The translations under genes and the position numbers were made by a program. Under the pieces are notes generated by a model. The model was not told the origin of the DNA and ran no database searches. It saw only the letters and a program-made list of their open reading frames with translations. Shown here piece after piece: positions 43,625 to 53,881 of a DNA stretch of 64,000 nucleotides (its first letter is position 1; each line of letters opens with the position of its first letter). The DNA lies in the NCBI RefSeq assembly GCF_000002995.4, contig NW_025062479.1:21944721-22008720 (forward strand), written 5' to 3'. This DNA comes from Brugia malayi. Lineage: Eukaryota; Nematoda; Chromadorea; Rhabditida; Onchocercidae.

Positions 43625-45753
43625 TCAAGAGTGACGAGGTGGTATCCGCTTTTGTCGTGACCGTTCCATGTCTCGCCTTCCCGCTGCACTTAGACCACAT
43701 AATCTAAGTATCTCGTCGCCATATTTCTTCCAGATAAGATGTTGACCATACATACCATAGAATCTAGAACATTCTTAAAAAAAGTAAAGGAAATGTAATT
43801 CCTATTCTTAGAAGTAAGCATCAAAATTTTATACATCATAATTTTCGTTACTGCTTGAAATTTATGAATACAGCAGAAACATACAATCCAAATAGTGATC
43901 CTCCTAAATGTGCTGCATGATCGAACAATTTGAAACCAAGAAGCAAGCATATGAAGTCAAAAGCGATCATTCCGGTCACAGCTGACTTTGCTGAGAAATC
44001 AAAATGCGGCACAAAAACAATTTTCAGTCTTGCGTCTGGCAATTTTACGCATGTGTATACTAATAGCGCCATTATTGCACCACTCTGCAAAATTGTAAAA
44101 TATCATTTTAAACAGGCAGTTCGTAAATTCTTCTTCAAAGAATGAATAGTAAATATCTTAGAAATTATAATAGCAGAAGAACTAACAGCTCCAAGAGCTC
44201 GTCGATTCGTTCTTATCAAATATTTATGCGTTATCCCAGCTAGAGATGATACTGCAGCGGCTGTTATATAGAAAGCCCAAAACTGTAAATATAAATATGC
44301 TAAGCTAAATGTCAGATTTCCATCAACTATAAGCAAAAAGACATAATTATGAATAAGAATAGACTGAATAGAAATCAATATTCATATTAATAAAAAATAA
44401 GAATTCAATCATTTAATCTCAAACCTGTTCAATTCCAAGAAAACAATCAATGGAAACAGGAGCAAATGTGTTGAGCACATACATGTTCAACACAAGATGA
44501 AGCATATTTGCATGAGAAAAAGCACTTAATACCATTGGAAGACACAAAGCTTCTAAAATAAATCACATAATAAGCATATTAAATGCACGAAATTATGAAT
44601 GTGTGTCCAACACGATGGATAAGACTATTTATGAACATTTGAAATTCAAAAAATGAAATCAAATCGAGTAAATATTGATGAGAGAATCCACCTCATGCAA
44701 AGATTACAAGGAAATTAAATGGATTAGAATAAGCATTTGAAAAAAAAAAAACAAATGGTAACAATGCTTTAAAGCATGGTACACATTCAAAGAAAGTAGA
44801 ATAGAGCGAATATAAAAAGTCTTTCTAAGTTTGAAAATGCAGAACCGAAGTTGAAATAACTATAAAATCTAAAATTCTATATGGCTCAAAAAAAAGGGTA
44901 AACGAACTTGAAGCAAAACTGTTTGTGAACCATCTCCACATAAATAGTTGCCAAGGTTTGATCCCCCACATCAGCATCACCATCACATTTATGCCAACAA
45001 GTATAAAAGTGCATTTGACACCATCTCGAAGTCGGCGATATTTGGCGAAATGATTTTTGGCTTCATTATATTTCACATTGACTACTTCATAAACTTCACG
45101 CCACCTGAAAAATAAATCCTATGAATAAAACTATGCAAAAATGAAGACAAGTAATTGGTACACATTCTATTTTGACTGCACGCAAAACAAAAGAAGCAGA
45201 TTTTTTTTGTATATGCAAAAAAAGAACAAAAATTCCAAACAAATTTAGCATGTACCCACCTATTGTTGGATCTTTTAAGATCACATATTGTAGCCAACGC
45301 AAATGACACAGATCCAACCTAAACAAGAAAATGATGTAAATCATAGTCTGACTTATAATTGCATACTCATGAAGTCTGCAAAACCATGAATATGACTGGA
45401 TTTTAATGATCAAATTTCCTTTGAAACTTTCCTTGAAACTATATTTGCTTAAATGGAAAGTTCTCAACGTCATGACTAGCGAGAAAATTTTACAGTAAGA
45501 ACAATACATAACATACCCCAATAGTAAACCCGAATGCTTTCCATAAATCTTTCAACGGACGAAGCGGAATCACATCTTCCTGATAAGGTAATTTTTTCTT
45601 CGACTGTTCTATTTTCTCTTTAAATTCATCAATGCGTCGCCGATACTTTTCTCTTCTGTTTAATCCAAAACGATTTCTTACTGGTTGAAAAAGGACCAAT
45701 CTTGGAGACTGTTTGGTTAATTCGCACGTCCATCTCATAAGGGTACCCAGCAT
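43625..45753 (-). CDS. PARL: Mitochondrial inner-membrane rhomboid protease, PARL type
   Basis: PARL is an intramembrane serine protease of the mitochondrial inner membrane; in animals it cleaves PINK1, PGAM5 and similar substrates. Seven exons on the minus strand: 45753-45517, 45318-45260, 45104-44908, 44552-44425, 44282-44187, 44084-43885 and 43763-43625 (TGA); 351 residues, phases consistent. The N terminus is Arg-rich and amphipathic (MLGTLMRWTCELTKQSPRL), as in a mitochondrial presequence. Catalytic Ser240 lies in GASGA and catalytic His298 in DHAAHLGGSLFG; SAFSH and LNMYVL precede them as in human PARL. Ser240 is the first codon of exon 6. An acceptor TTTTAG lies 3 bases before the ATG, as in a trans-spliced downstream gene of an operon, and the stop of the upstream gene on the same strand is only 108 bases away. 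Confidence 0.95.
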
Positions 45754-45860
45754 ACCCTAAAATTAGTTCCTTAAAAAACAATAATACCTTTTAGTGAAAA
45801 TATTTGCAGGTAAAAAATTTTACTCTACCCCGACATTCACTCCTAAAGTGAACAGAACAT

Positions 45861-47212
45861 TTATGCTGAACTCCGAATATTTTTTTCAGTAATGCTAGCG
45901 ATATCATACACAACAACTCCAAAGCTGCAAAATCAAAAATTTTAAATGTACCAAAATACACAGTATTTTTACTTTTAATTTAAAAGAACATACCGGTATA
46001 CCCTTTTTTTTCTTTGATCACTTACAACCAGAAAAAACAAAATCGAAAAAGCCAAAGGCCAAGTGCAAGTACTTTCCAGTTAATCCCACGCAACAAATCT
46101 GCCTTAAAGCGAGAATCTATAATCGATAATGCTTAAAAATGTCATTTAAAGTGAAATATGTATATTTGATGCAGCTCACAAAATTCTGATATCAGTACTC
46201 ACAAGACGTAATTTATACTAATATTTATACTAATAGTTGCAATTTTAAACACGGAAATGCGTCTCAGTCAACAAAAATTAGGTGATTCAAAACACCTAAA
46301 CTTTTATTAGCAAGTGCAGTAGTCGGAACGAAACGAAGAGTGTTAAAGCAACTTTTATCACACTATCTATAAATTATATCCGCAAAAACTGGAAATGAGC
46401 AATTCCCTATTTAACTGTTCTATTTATCAGTTCCGCTGCAATTTGACATCTAAATTTCCCAAAAAAAAAAAAAAAAAAACGACCACAGAATTAAGGAGTT
46501 CATCAGAAGTAGGAGCAAAACTTTCCCTATGTTGGTTTTATATCAAGACACTCATATCCTAATATGAAAAAAAGCTTCGTCATTGGATTATAATTTTGCT
46601 AGGATAATTTTAACCGAAATTCTACTTTTAGTTGAGATATTCGTGTCCCTCCCCAAATATCTGCAAATTCTAATCTGTTAGAGCAAAAGAATTAAGGAGA
46701 ATATATCTCAAAGGAACACATCACATTTGCTACATAACCAGATGTACTTACATCAATAGGAGATGCAGATTCGGTTACTGAACTCTCATCACTTTTTGCC
46801 AACCACTTCACTGAAAAGTGGAATTTCTTAACAAAGCAAATTCAACATTTGTAAAAAAGATGTAAAGACACAGATAATCCTCTAAACGATCAGAGAGCGG
46901 TTATAAACTTCGAAATATAACACACCATTTCATGAAATTTTACTAGCAACAGCACGAAATCAAAACAAAAACAGGTAACATCACATAAAAATTCGGAAAT
47001 TCAATTTTTGCTATTCTTATCTTCTTTTCGCTATTCACCACAGCCCCTATAGTAATAGGTATCATATTTTGTTGTATGTCTTCAACTGTTCTAAATTAAA
47101 CAATCTCGGCTAACTTGAAAAAGAGATTGAAAAAAAGGGGAAAACAAATAAAACTTCCACTCTTTTTATCAATAGTTTCTGGCAAACGCGAAGGAATTCC
47201 TACGAAACCCAT
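45861..47212 (-). CDS. Small single-pass membrane protein, 85 residues, unknown
   Basis: Not a family I recognise. Four short exons on the minus strand join in phase: 47212-47155, 46810-46752, 46102-46026 and 45924-45861 (TAA). Donors and acceptors are good except CTTTAAG at the third exon; the alternative TTATAG acceptor 16 bases upstream of it would break phase. An acceptor TTTGTGTAG ends 3 bases before the ATG, suggesting trans-splicing. The product starts MGFVGIPSRLPETID, has a Ser/Glu-rich segment, then a hydrophobic span WKVLALGLWLFRFCFFWFFG (about residues 48-67), and ends ITEKNIRSSA. It lies between the genes for PheRS-alpha and PARL on the same strand, 108 bases from PARL, which supports it as a real operon member. 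No signal peptide is evident; a membrane anchor role is inferred only from hydrophobicity. Confidence 0.5.
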
Positions 47213-47630
47213 CAACTACACAAACACAAAAGCCTAAGCTTAACCAGATTGTACAGCAATAGAACACTCGCTTAAGCTTTCAAAAATAACTGATGCCTCT
47301 ATTTGCCGTGTGACATCATCGGGTGACAAAGGTCACAATTGCAAGCTTCAACAAAAATCAAAACACCCAATGAACTTATTTATTATATTCATTTAATAAC
47401 ATGAGACTTTAAAGCAATGACTTTCGAAAGCTATAAATTCTCAGCTTCAGAAACCATATGGATGATAATTTTTGAAATTAATTTGAAAATCACTAGAATG
47501 AAATGTCGGATATAACTGATCAAAAAATTATGTGGTAAAGAAAACTGCTCATTACCTGTTTAAAAATCACAATCAATAACAAAAAAACACATCCAATTGT
47601 TACTTGTAGTAAAATAAACAACAATTTATT

Positions 47631-50600
47631 TCAATTTTTGTCAAGACAACATATCGGATTCTCATAAATCATTCGTAAATCAACTTTTGGACCAAACAGA
47701 TCCCTTATATTATCAATACCATAGCGAATCATTGTTGGCCTGTAAAACATCTTTGGAAAAATCATAAATTCTTATAAAACTCACTCTGCTACATCAAAGT
47801 TCAAGATTATAGCCTTGATATAAATTATGAGCACCGATCAGATATCGATCTACTTATAGAAATGGAGTACAATAGCCAAAGAAGTATTATGCAAAGATGA
47901 GGATAAGCTGACCTTTCTAGGGACAATCCATAGCCAGCAACATTCACATCAGCTGGTAATCCCATAGGCAACAACATTTCAGGACGGAACATGCCTGAAT
48001 TGCCAATTTCCACCCATTTTCCTAAACCGTCGTGAAAGGCAAATATTTCCATCGATGGTTCCGTATAAGGATTATAAGTAGGTTTGAAGCGAAGATTTGT
48101 AATACCTGAAATTACATAAGTTGATGAAATCTTCCAATTTAAAATTGAAATCACTTGAGTATAACAAACATCTGTATAAATTTTCTATATGAGTACGGAG
48201 TAAAGCTTACCACATTTCCGGAAAAATTCAGTGAAAAGGCCCATAACATGAGCAAGTGATAAATTTCTTTCCGCAATAACACCTTCGACCTAGAAAACAA
48301 AGAGCTCAAACAGATCATAAAATTAAAGTAGATGTAGAGTTAAGCAAAACAGAAAGCATGATTAGTAACTGTATGTATTGCTCTTCTAAATAACCTGTAA
48401 AGACACACTATGCCAGAATAGAATTCGACGCTTAACAAACCTGATGGAATTCAGCCAGATGTGTTGCATCCAGTGTTTCATTTCGGAAAACCCGATCGAT
48501 ACTGAACATTTTTGTAGGTTTGAATCCCTAGAAAGATAAATTAAGGCGATAACTCTATCTGAAACTGACGAAAAATTCTTTGAATACGAAATTCAAAAAT
48601 TCTTGGGTCAGATTACACTTTAAGAACACTTCATTTCATCTAATCTAAATTTATTCAAGCAACATTGTTATTCTAGAATTTAGTCCGTTATACAGTTTAC
48701 TGAAATGCATGCAGAAATAAAAACCTTTTTAGCAAGCTTATATAACTGATGAGCGCTAACTGCAGTTGTGTGTGTCCGTAGGACATTTTTTTGAGCTTCT
48801 TCCAACTTCCAATCATAGTTATAACTAGAATAAAATGCAAGAAATACCATTTTACCGATATGAACAAATAAAGTATTTCATTTTACTTTCATAGATATGA
48901 CTGTAAAATTTAATGAAATCCCGGATCAATAAATATTTCATTTTTAAATTAAATTATACCAAACCTTGTCGTTTTCATATTGCTAAACACTTTTTTCAAA
49001 TTATAATTTTTATCAAATTTTTATAATTTTCAAGTCAATTCCTTCAACTGATACAGTTTACTTTAAGGGTTAACTACCAGAAAGGCCCGAGCTTCAAAAT
49101 TCTCGAATCTTCGTAAGGCTTACCCCTTCGAACCGTATCCACCTTCGGTATGAACATTTTTAACTCGTTGTAAATAATCTTCAGGAAAACTGAAACTTTT
49201 TTCTGGGTCTGACAAAAAAAAGGTGTCATGAGCGTCACGTGCTGGATGTTGCTGTGGTTGAAACAGAGCATCGAAATTCCAGAAAGAAGATTCCACATAT
49301 CTTAAAAAATTACAACTAATATATGAGTACGGATTTCTTTTACCAATCCATCGACAGGATAGGTCAACGAACAACTATTTTAAAATGAAAAGGAAAGTAT
49401 AACAGAAAAACACTGTTAAAATTTAAATCCAATTTTCAATTAAACGAAGCAATACCTCACCTGTTAGTAGGCATTTCAACGAACCCCATTTGGAAAAAAA
49501 TTTGTCGAAATTCATTCCTCACTTTCATAAGGGGATGCAAATGGCCACCGGTTGGCATCATGCCTAAGGCGTCAAAGTTATACTTTTTAAATATCTTCTT
49601 TCTCCATGAATTGCTAAAAAAAAAAAAAAAAAAAACAGGTGTTTTCTACGAATATAAAGCCTGATAGCAGTGCGTTTTAGTTATGATAGATTAAGCTGTT
49701 GCTTCACAAACGAACTGATATAAATGTTTCATGATCAAAGCTCCATTTACCTGTTAATCATATCTGCCGTGAGGTCAACTTCGGGTTTACATAAAACAGT
49801 TGAAAACGCTGAACCTTTTTTGACCAAATAACTTTTGATATTACTGAAAAAGTTGGTAATGATTTTAAATATGAAAAAAAAAAAAAAAAAAAAACCTTAC
49901 CTCCAAGGTTTCTCTTTTGACTTGGAACAGAACTTAAATTTTAAATTCGATCACGCTGGATTCTCAAACCATTTATTCTTTTTTTGAACTTCATTATAAT
50001 TGAGTCCTAGCACCAATTAAAAAACCAACATTTCTGTCACCAATTTCCTTTTCTTCAATTCATTCAGAGTTTTCACATCAAGTTTCTGCACATTCCCTTC
50101 CAAAATCAGCTTTAGTTGACTCTGCACTTTATCATTGATCGTATCGACTTTTCGTACAAGCCGTACTGTCCCACCTGTCTTATCAATTGCAACCCATCCA
50201 GAAGCTATTGCTTTACTTATTCCAACTTTGCCATACGGTAGCTTCTGCAAGCAAAGTAATTTTTAAAGCATAATAAGATTTCATTTAAATCACTAAGGAC
50301 CTTGCAAAAGACACCTCATTCATCCGATATTTACTATCATTAATAATTTAAAATGTACTCCTTTAATCTCTCATTATAACATTTTACGAGTGACTTCACG
50401 TAAAACTCTGGAAATTAAACGCAAAATTGAACAAAATAACAAAGTTGTACCATTAATTCCGCCTGATCAATACCACTAGGTCCAACAAACAGGAAAATTT
50501 TTGCTTCATGGGAACCATTTTCAACCATTTCATTTCCTTCATCTGTCAATTCGAAGGTTTTTGAAATTCGTTCTTCTGTTTCCACTAACTAAATGAAAGC

Positions 50601-50951
50601 AATTTTGAAGTGATCTATGAATACAAAGAGCTATAACAAATATCACTTCTCTTCCACTGAGTAAAAAATATGACAAAACTGATACAGACGAAACAAAAAA
50701 TAAACCAGAACACAAACCCCTTCAACTGCTTCTAAACTTTTCACAGCACCCACTACTTTCTGATGATCTTCTTTAGCAGCTGTGGCGTATTCGAAAGTCT
50801 CGAAATGCTGATGCTTTTCAAGATGATAGAGCAAATTTTGGGGTAAACTAGCATCACCCGTTTCTTCGATACCCGAAGGTGACATTCTGGTTTCACAAAT
50901 AGCGTTCAGTGATGACGATTCAGGAATGTCAGACAGAAAGCTATAATGCAT
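47631..50951 (-). CDS. FARSA: Phenylalanyl-tRNA synthetase alpha subunit, cytosolic
   Basis: Catalytic alpha subunit of the cytosolic alpha2-beta2 PheRS. Eleven exons on the minus strand: 50951-50718, 50588-50451, 50244-50030, 49843-49751, 49613-49461, 49300-49124, 48824-48725, 48527-48441, 48289-48211, 48105-47913 and 47739-47631 (TGA), all in phase. The N-terminal winged-helix repeats ([32 protein letters not shown]) are followed by the class II core: [19 protein letters not shown], motif 2 [18 protein letters not shown] and motif 3 [16 protein letters not shown]. The end is [11 protein letters not shown]. The ATG at 50951 follows a TTTTTTTAG acceptor by two bases and gives 525 residues; the second Met at 50885 gives 503, nearer to the human 508. 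The same frame stays open upstream to 51143 but is interrupted by that acceptor. Confidence 0.95.
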
Positions 50952-51169
50952 AACTAAAAAAATATAAGAAATGCCACTGGATATGACACAGGCTAAATTT
51001 GTGCGCCAACTATTTTTGACTTCCAATTCAAAACTCAGGTAATGATATTTCTGACAATGGTTTAATGAACACGATGTGACATTTCTAACAATAACTTCTA
51101 AACACAAAAGACATTTCCGAAATTCACTTTCACTACTCTCCATTTTTTAATATAATTACGGCAATTTTT

Positions 51170-51701
51170 TTATGTCAGGGTTTGCGATCTAGTTTTGGTA
51201 TAGAAGAATACAAGACTCAAATCTAACGTTTTCAGAATTTTTAGATGATTCAACCAGCGATGAAAATGCGGATATTTGATAGGATTTATTGTGACTGAAG
51301 CAAATTTCTTGTATACAATCCAGTCACTATCACAAAGTGAGTACCTGAAATTTTTCTTTTATTCAAATTATTTCAAAAAAGAAAATGAAAAAAAAAAGAA
51401 TAAGGAGTCACAATGGCTGACTTACGATGTGTAAACCAACATATTAATAAAACTAAAATAAACGAAACGTAATTATGGTTATGAGTCTGTCCTCCATTAT
51501 ATTTAAAAGTGATGAAAGTACAAATGTTATTTATTTATTTATTTTTCTTTCTTTTTTTCTTTTTTTAATAATTTTTGAGAGATTTTTTGCACATGCTTGA
51601 ATTAATCTAGATAAACCAAGTAAATTGGTTTCAACATACTCTCCGATGTAACTGAAATTTGCCAAATGATCGTTAAGCACTTGTGGATTCCATTTCTCCA
51701 T
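51170..51701 (-). CDS. eEF1B-like N-terminal (GST-C-like) domain-only protein, 78 residues
   Basis: Two exons on the minus strand, 51701-51640 and 51344-51170 (TAA), join in phase through the strong donor GTATGT and acceptor TTTTTCAG. The product contains PQVLNDHLANFSYIGEYSL, then HFHRWLNHLKIL. This follows the N-terminal domain of the eEF1B guanine-exchange subunit (VLNDYLADKSYIEGY ... RWYNHIKSYE) and, less closely, the C-terminal half of AIMP3/EEF1E1. In eEF1B this domain binds eEF1B-gamma. The catalytic exchange domain is absent: the frame stops after 57 residues of exon 2, and the PheRS-alpha gene begins about 220 bases further on. An ATTAG acceptor lies just upstream of the first exon. 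The frame is also open upstream of the ATG, so more 5' sequence is possible. Confidence 0.55.
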
Positions 51702-53019
51702 CCACAACCCCTGTACTAATCTAAATATTGAACTTCACACTTACGGGAAAAATACGAATATACACTAAACAACTTTTATTTGTCATCTAAATGCATCAAC
51801 TTCAGAAAACATAGTCCTCAGGGGAAACACAAGTATCGCACAACAGATTGTACGCCTTCATCTTTCACAGCGTGACTTCATCACGAAGAAAGAATTTTTG
51901 AGCAACTTTCGAGTTTTGCTAAAGTCAAATAGTTACAAAAATTTGAAGTTAAACAAAGGATATTATTTTTGAAAAGTCAAGCTTAAGAAGATTTTAGCGG
52001 CTAGCTTTACGATGTCCCTTTTCCCTAATTTATGAAATAAAACAGATCAAAAATTTTTCTGTAAGTAAAAAAAAAAAAAAACAGAATGCACTTAAAAATA
52101 AAGTTAAGAATGCAATTAAAAATAAGGAAACAAAAACGATGAATGGATGGGAGAAATCATAAACGATAATGGCATACAAGATAAAGCATTTAGATGAATC
52201 AATAATTTTATATAATGAAATAGTCATTAACTAACGTAAATCTTTTTTTGCATTTAAAAAGCAAAAGAAAAATCTTCTAAAAACACTACGAAAGATTGTC
52301 CATTATTTTCAGTCATATATTCGACGAAAAAGAAAAGACGAAGAAAAAGCAAAGAATGAAGTGAATTCATTAATTTTTTCACATTGGTCAATCATTTTCA
52401 ATTCAGTAATTACAGCCCGTGAAATATAAATCAACGAATATTATTACTTCGATATACTGAAAACACAAATTATTTACAAATGTAATCAATAACTGCTTAT
52501 TAACTCATAAACAATCTTGTTTTTAATGAGTTATCTTAATAAAATGAAATATAGGTAACACCATGAACTGTTAAGTGATCCAGAAGACATTAGTATGTAG
52601 GAACTAATGCTATAAAAAAAAAAAATGTTTAGTGTTATTTATGAATGACTACGTGTCTACGTGAACACGCCACGTACCATCAATCACGACTCAATTCATA
52701 ACAAGTCGAACAACCGTAACGTTGCGTAATTTAGCTTGTATTTCCCTTGGCCAGAAATTCTACGCCTTACTATGCAATACACACGCAAGTACCACAACAC
52801 GGAAGTAAGCTGTCACGTACCACTTTGACGTTCAATTTATACGGTCCGTGAAAATCGAACGTCGAAGTTTTTAGTTTATGGGATTGTCGTAGTTAAACGG
52901 AATTTAATTGATGTGTAAGGAGTTGAAATGACATGGAAGTGTGATAAAGGTATGGTGACGATGAAGTATTGCTTGGGTAGTTGACAACTTGTTATTGTTT
53001 CAGTCAGGAAATCATAAAA
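51702..53019. promoter_or_regulatory. Divergent intergenic region upstream of SURF2
   Basis: About 1.3 kb between head-to-head genes. The segment 52640-52870 is much richer in GC than its surroundings. It repeats the word CACGTACCA (at 52671-52679 and 52815-52823) and related ACGTG/CGTGA words, as expected of a shared promoter. An acceptor TGTTTCAG ends at 53002, 17 bases before the SURF2 ATG. No coding frame is supported, although 51780-51880 is also less AT-rich. Confidence 0.45.
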
Positions 53020-53881
53020 ATGACAAAAGAATTGCAACATTTGTTGGATGAATATCCCGTCTTTGAGTACGATGAAAGACAAAAAGTTTGTTAAATTTGT
53101 TCTTTTTTATAAATGTTACGTTTATTAGTTCAATGCCCGAACATAAGTTTATCGCATATTCAGATTATTTTATAACAAGCTAGTGACTATGAGTAGAATT
53201 ACTTTTGAAGTTCTTGAAAGATTGGTATGATATGTGTTTAATTTTATTTTTCATCCAGTATTGTCCTTTATATTATAAAAGCTAAATCATATATTCGTCA
53301 GTTATTTGCAGTTGCGGTGTACGTTAACGGGACATGAAATCCCTTCACGTTTTGAGCAACTTGATCATTATGTTAAAACATCAAAATTTGTTCGCGCATG
53401 GAAGATGCATCAAATCATGAAGGAATATGGTGAATATTTCGATGATATTGGGTATTTCTTTTTTTGCACATTTATAGGACGTAGTTTAAAAAATTAGAGT
53501 TAAGTCCAACCTTAAATTTAGTTGATTTTAGTTGATATCAAAGCGCATCAATCGAGTTTGGGATTGGATTTAAGTCTAATTTCTTTTCACTCGTTATCTT
53601 CGCGTGCTCACAGATGATTTAACAAATGAAATATTAAAGCAAAACAATGACTTTAATGCTGATTATCTTGACGATGTAAAATCGCTTGTTATGGAGTATG
53701 TAATTGTTGAAATACAGAATTTAACTATAATTTCTTTCACTTTAGTCCTCGTGAATTCGGTTGCAAGATTACGATGAAGATCATTGCGAAGGATCCAGAT
53801 GATCTCTTTAGACATGTTAATGGGAAAAAGTTCAAAAAAGGACTGGAAAAAGGTCAGTTTTGCAAGCATGACTTGAAATAA
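53020..53881 (+). CDS. SURF2: SURF2 homologue (N-terminal conserved domain; 3' end uncertain)
   Basis: Surfeit locus protein 2 family; a nuclear/nucleolar protein of poorly defined role. Exons 53020-53085, 53312-53451 and 53746-53852 join in phase. Family features: an N-terminal acidic helix, then LRCTLTGHEIPSRF (human RCILTGHELPCRL), a Tyr/Lys segment, GCKITMKII and DLFRHVNGKKFKKGLEK (human VLRHTQGRRYQRAL). After that, either exon 3 is not spliced and the protein ends at 53881 after GQFCKHDLK (113 residues), or the donor GTCAGT at 53853 is used and more exons follow. Human SURF2 has 256 residues, so either the C-terminal half is lost or it lies downstream; the acidic exons at 56536-57622 are candidates but the phase does not fit directly. 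A trans-splice-like acceptor lies 17 bases before the ATG. Confidence 0.75.

Noticed and set aside
53608..53745. Possible extra SURF2 exon starting after CTCACAG (DLTNEILKQNNDFNADYL)
   Set aside because: Although protein-like, its phase does not match the preceding exon (it gives an immediate stop), while direct splicing 53451 to 53746 restores the family alignment.
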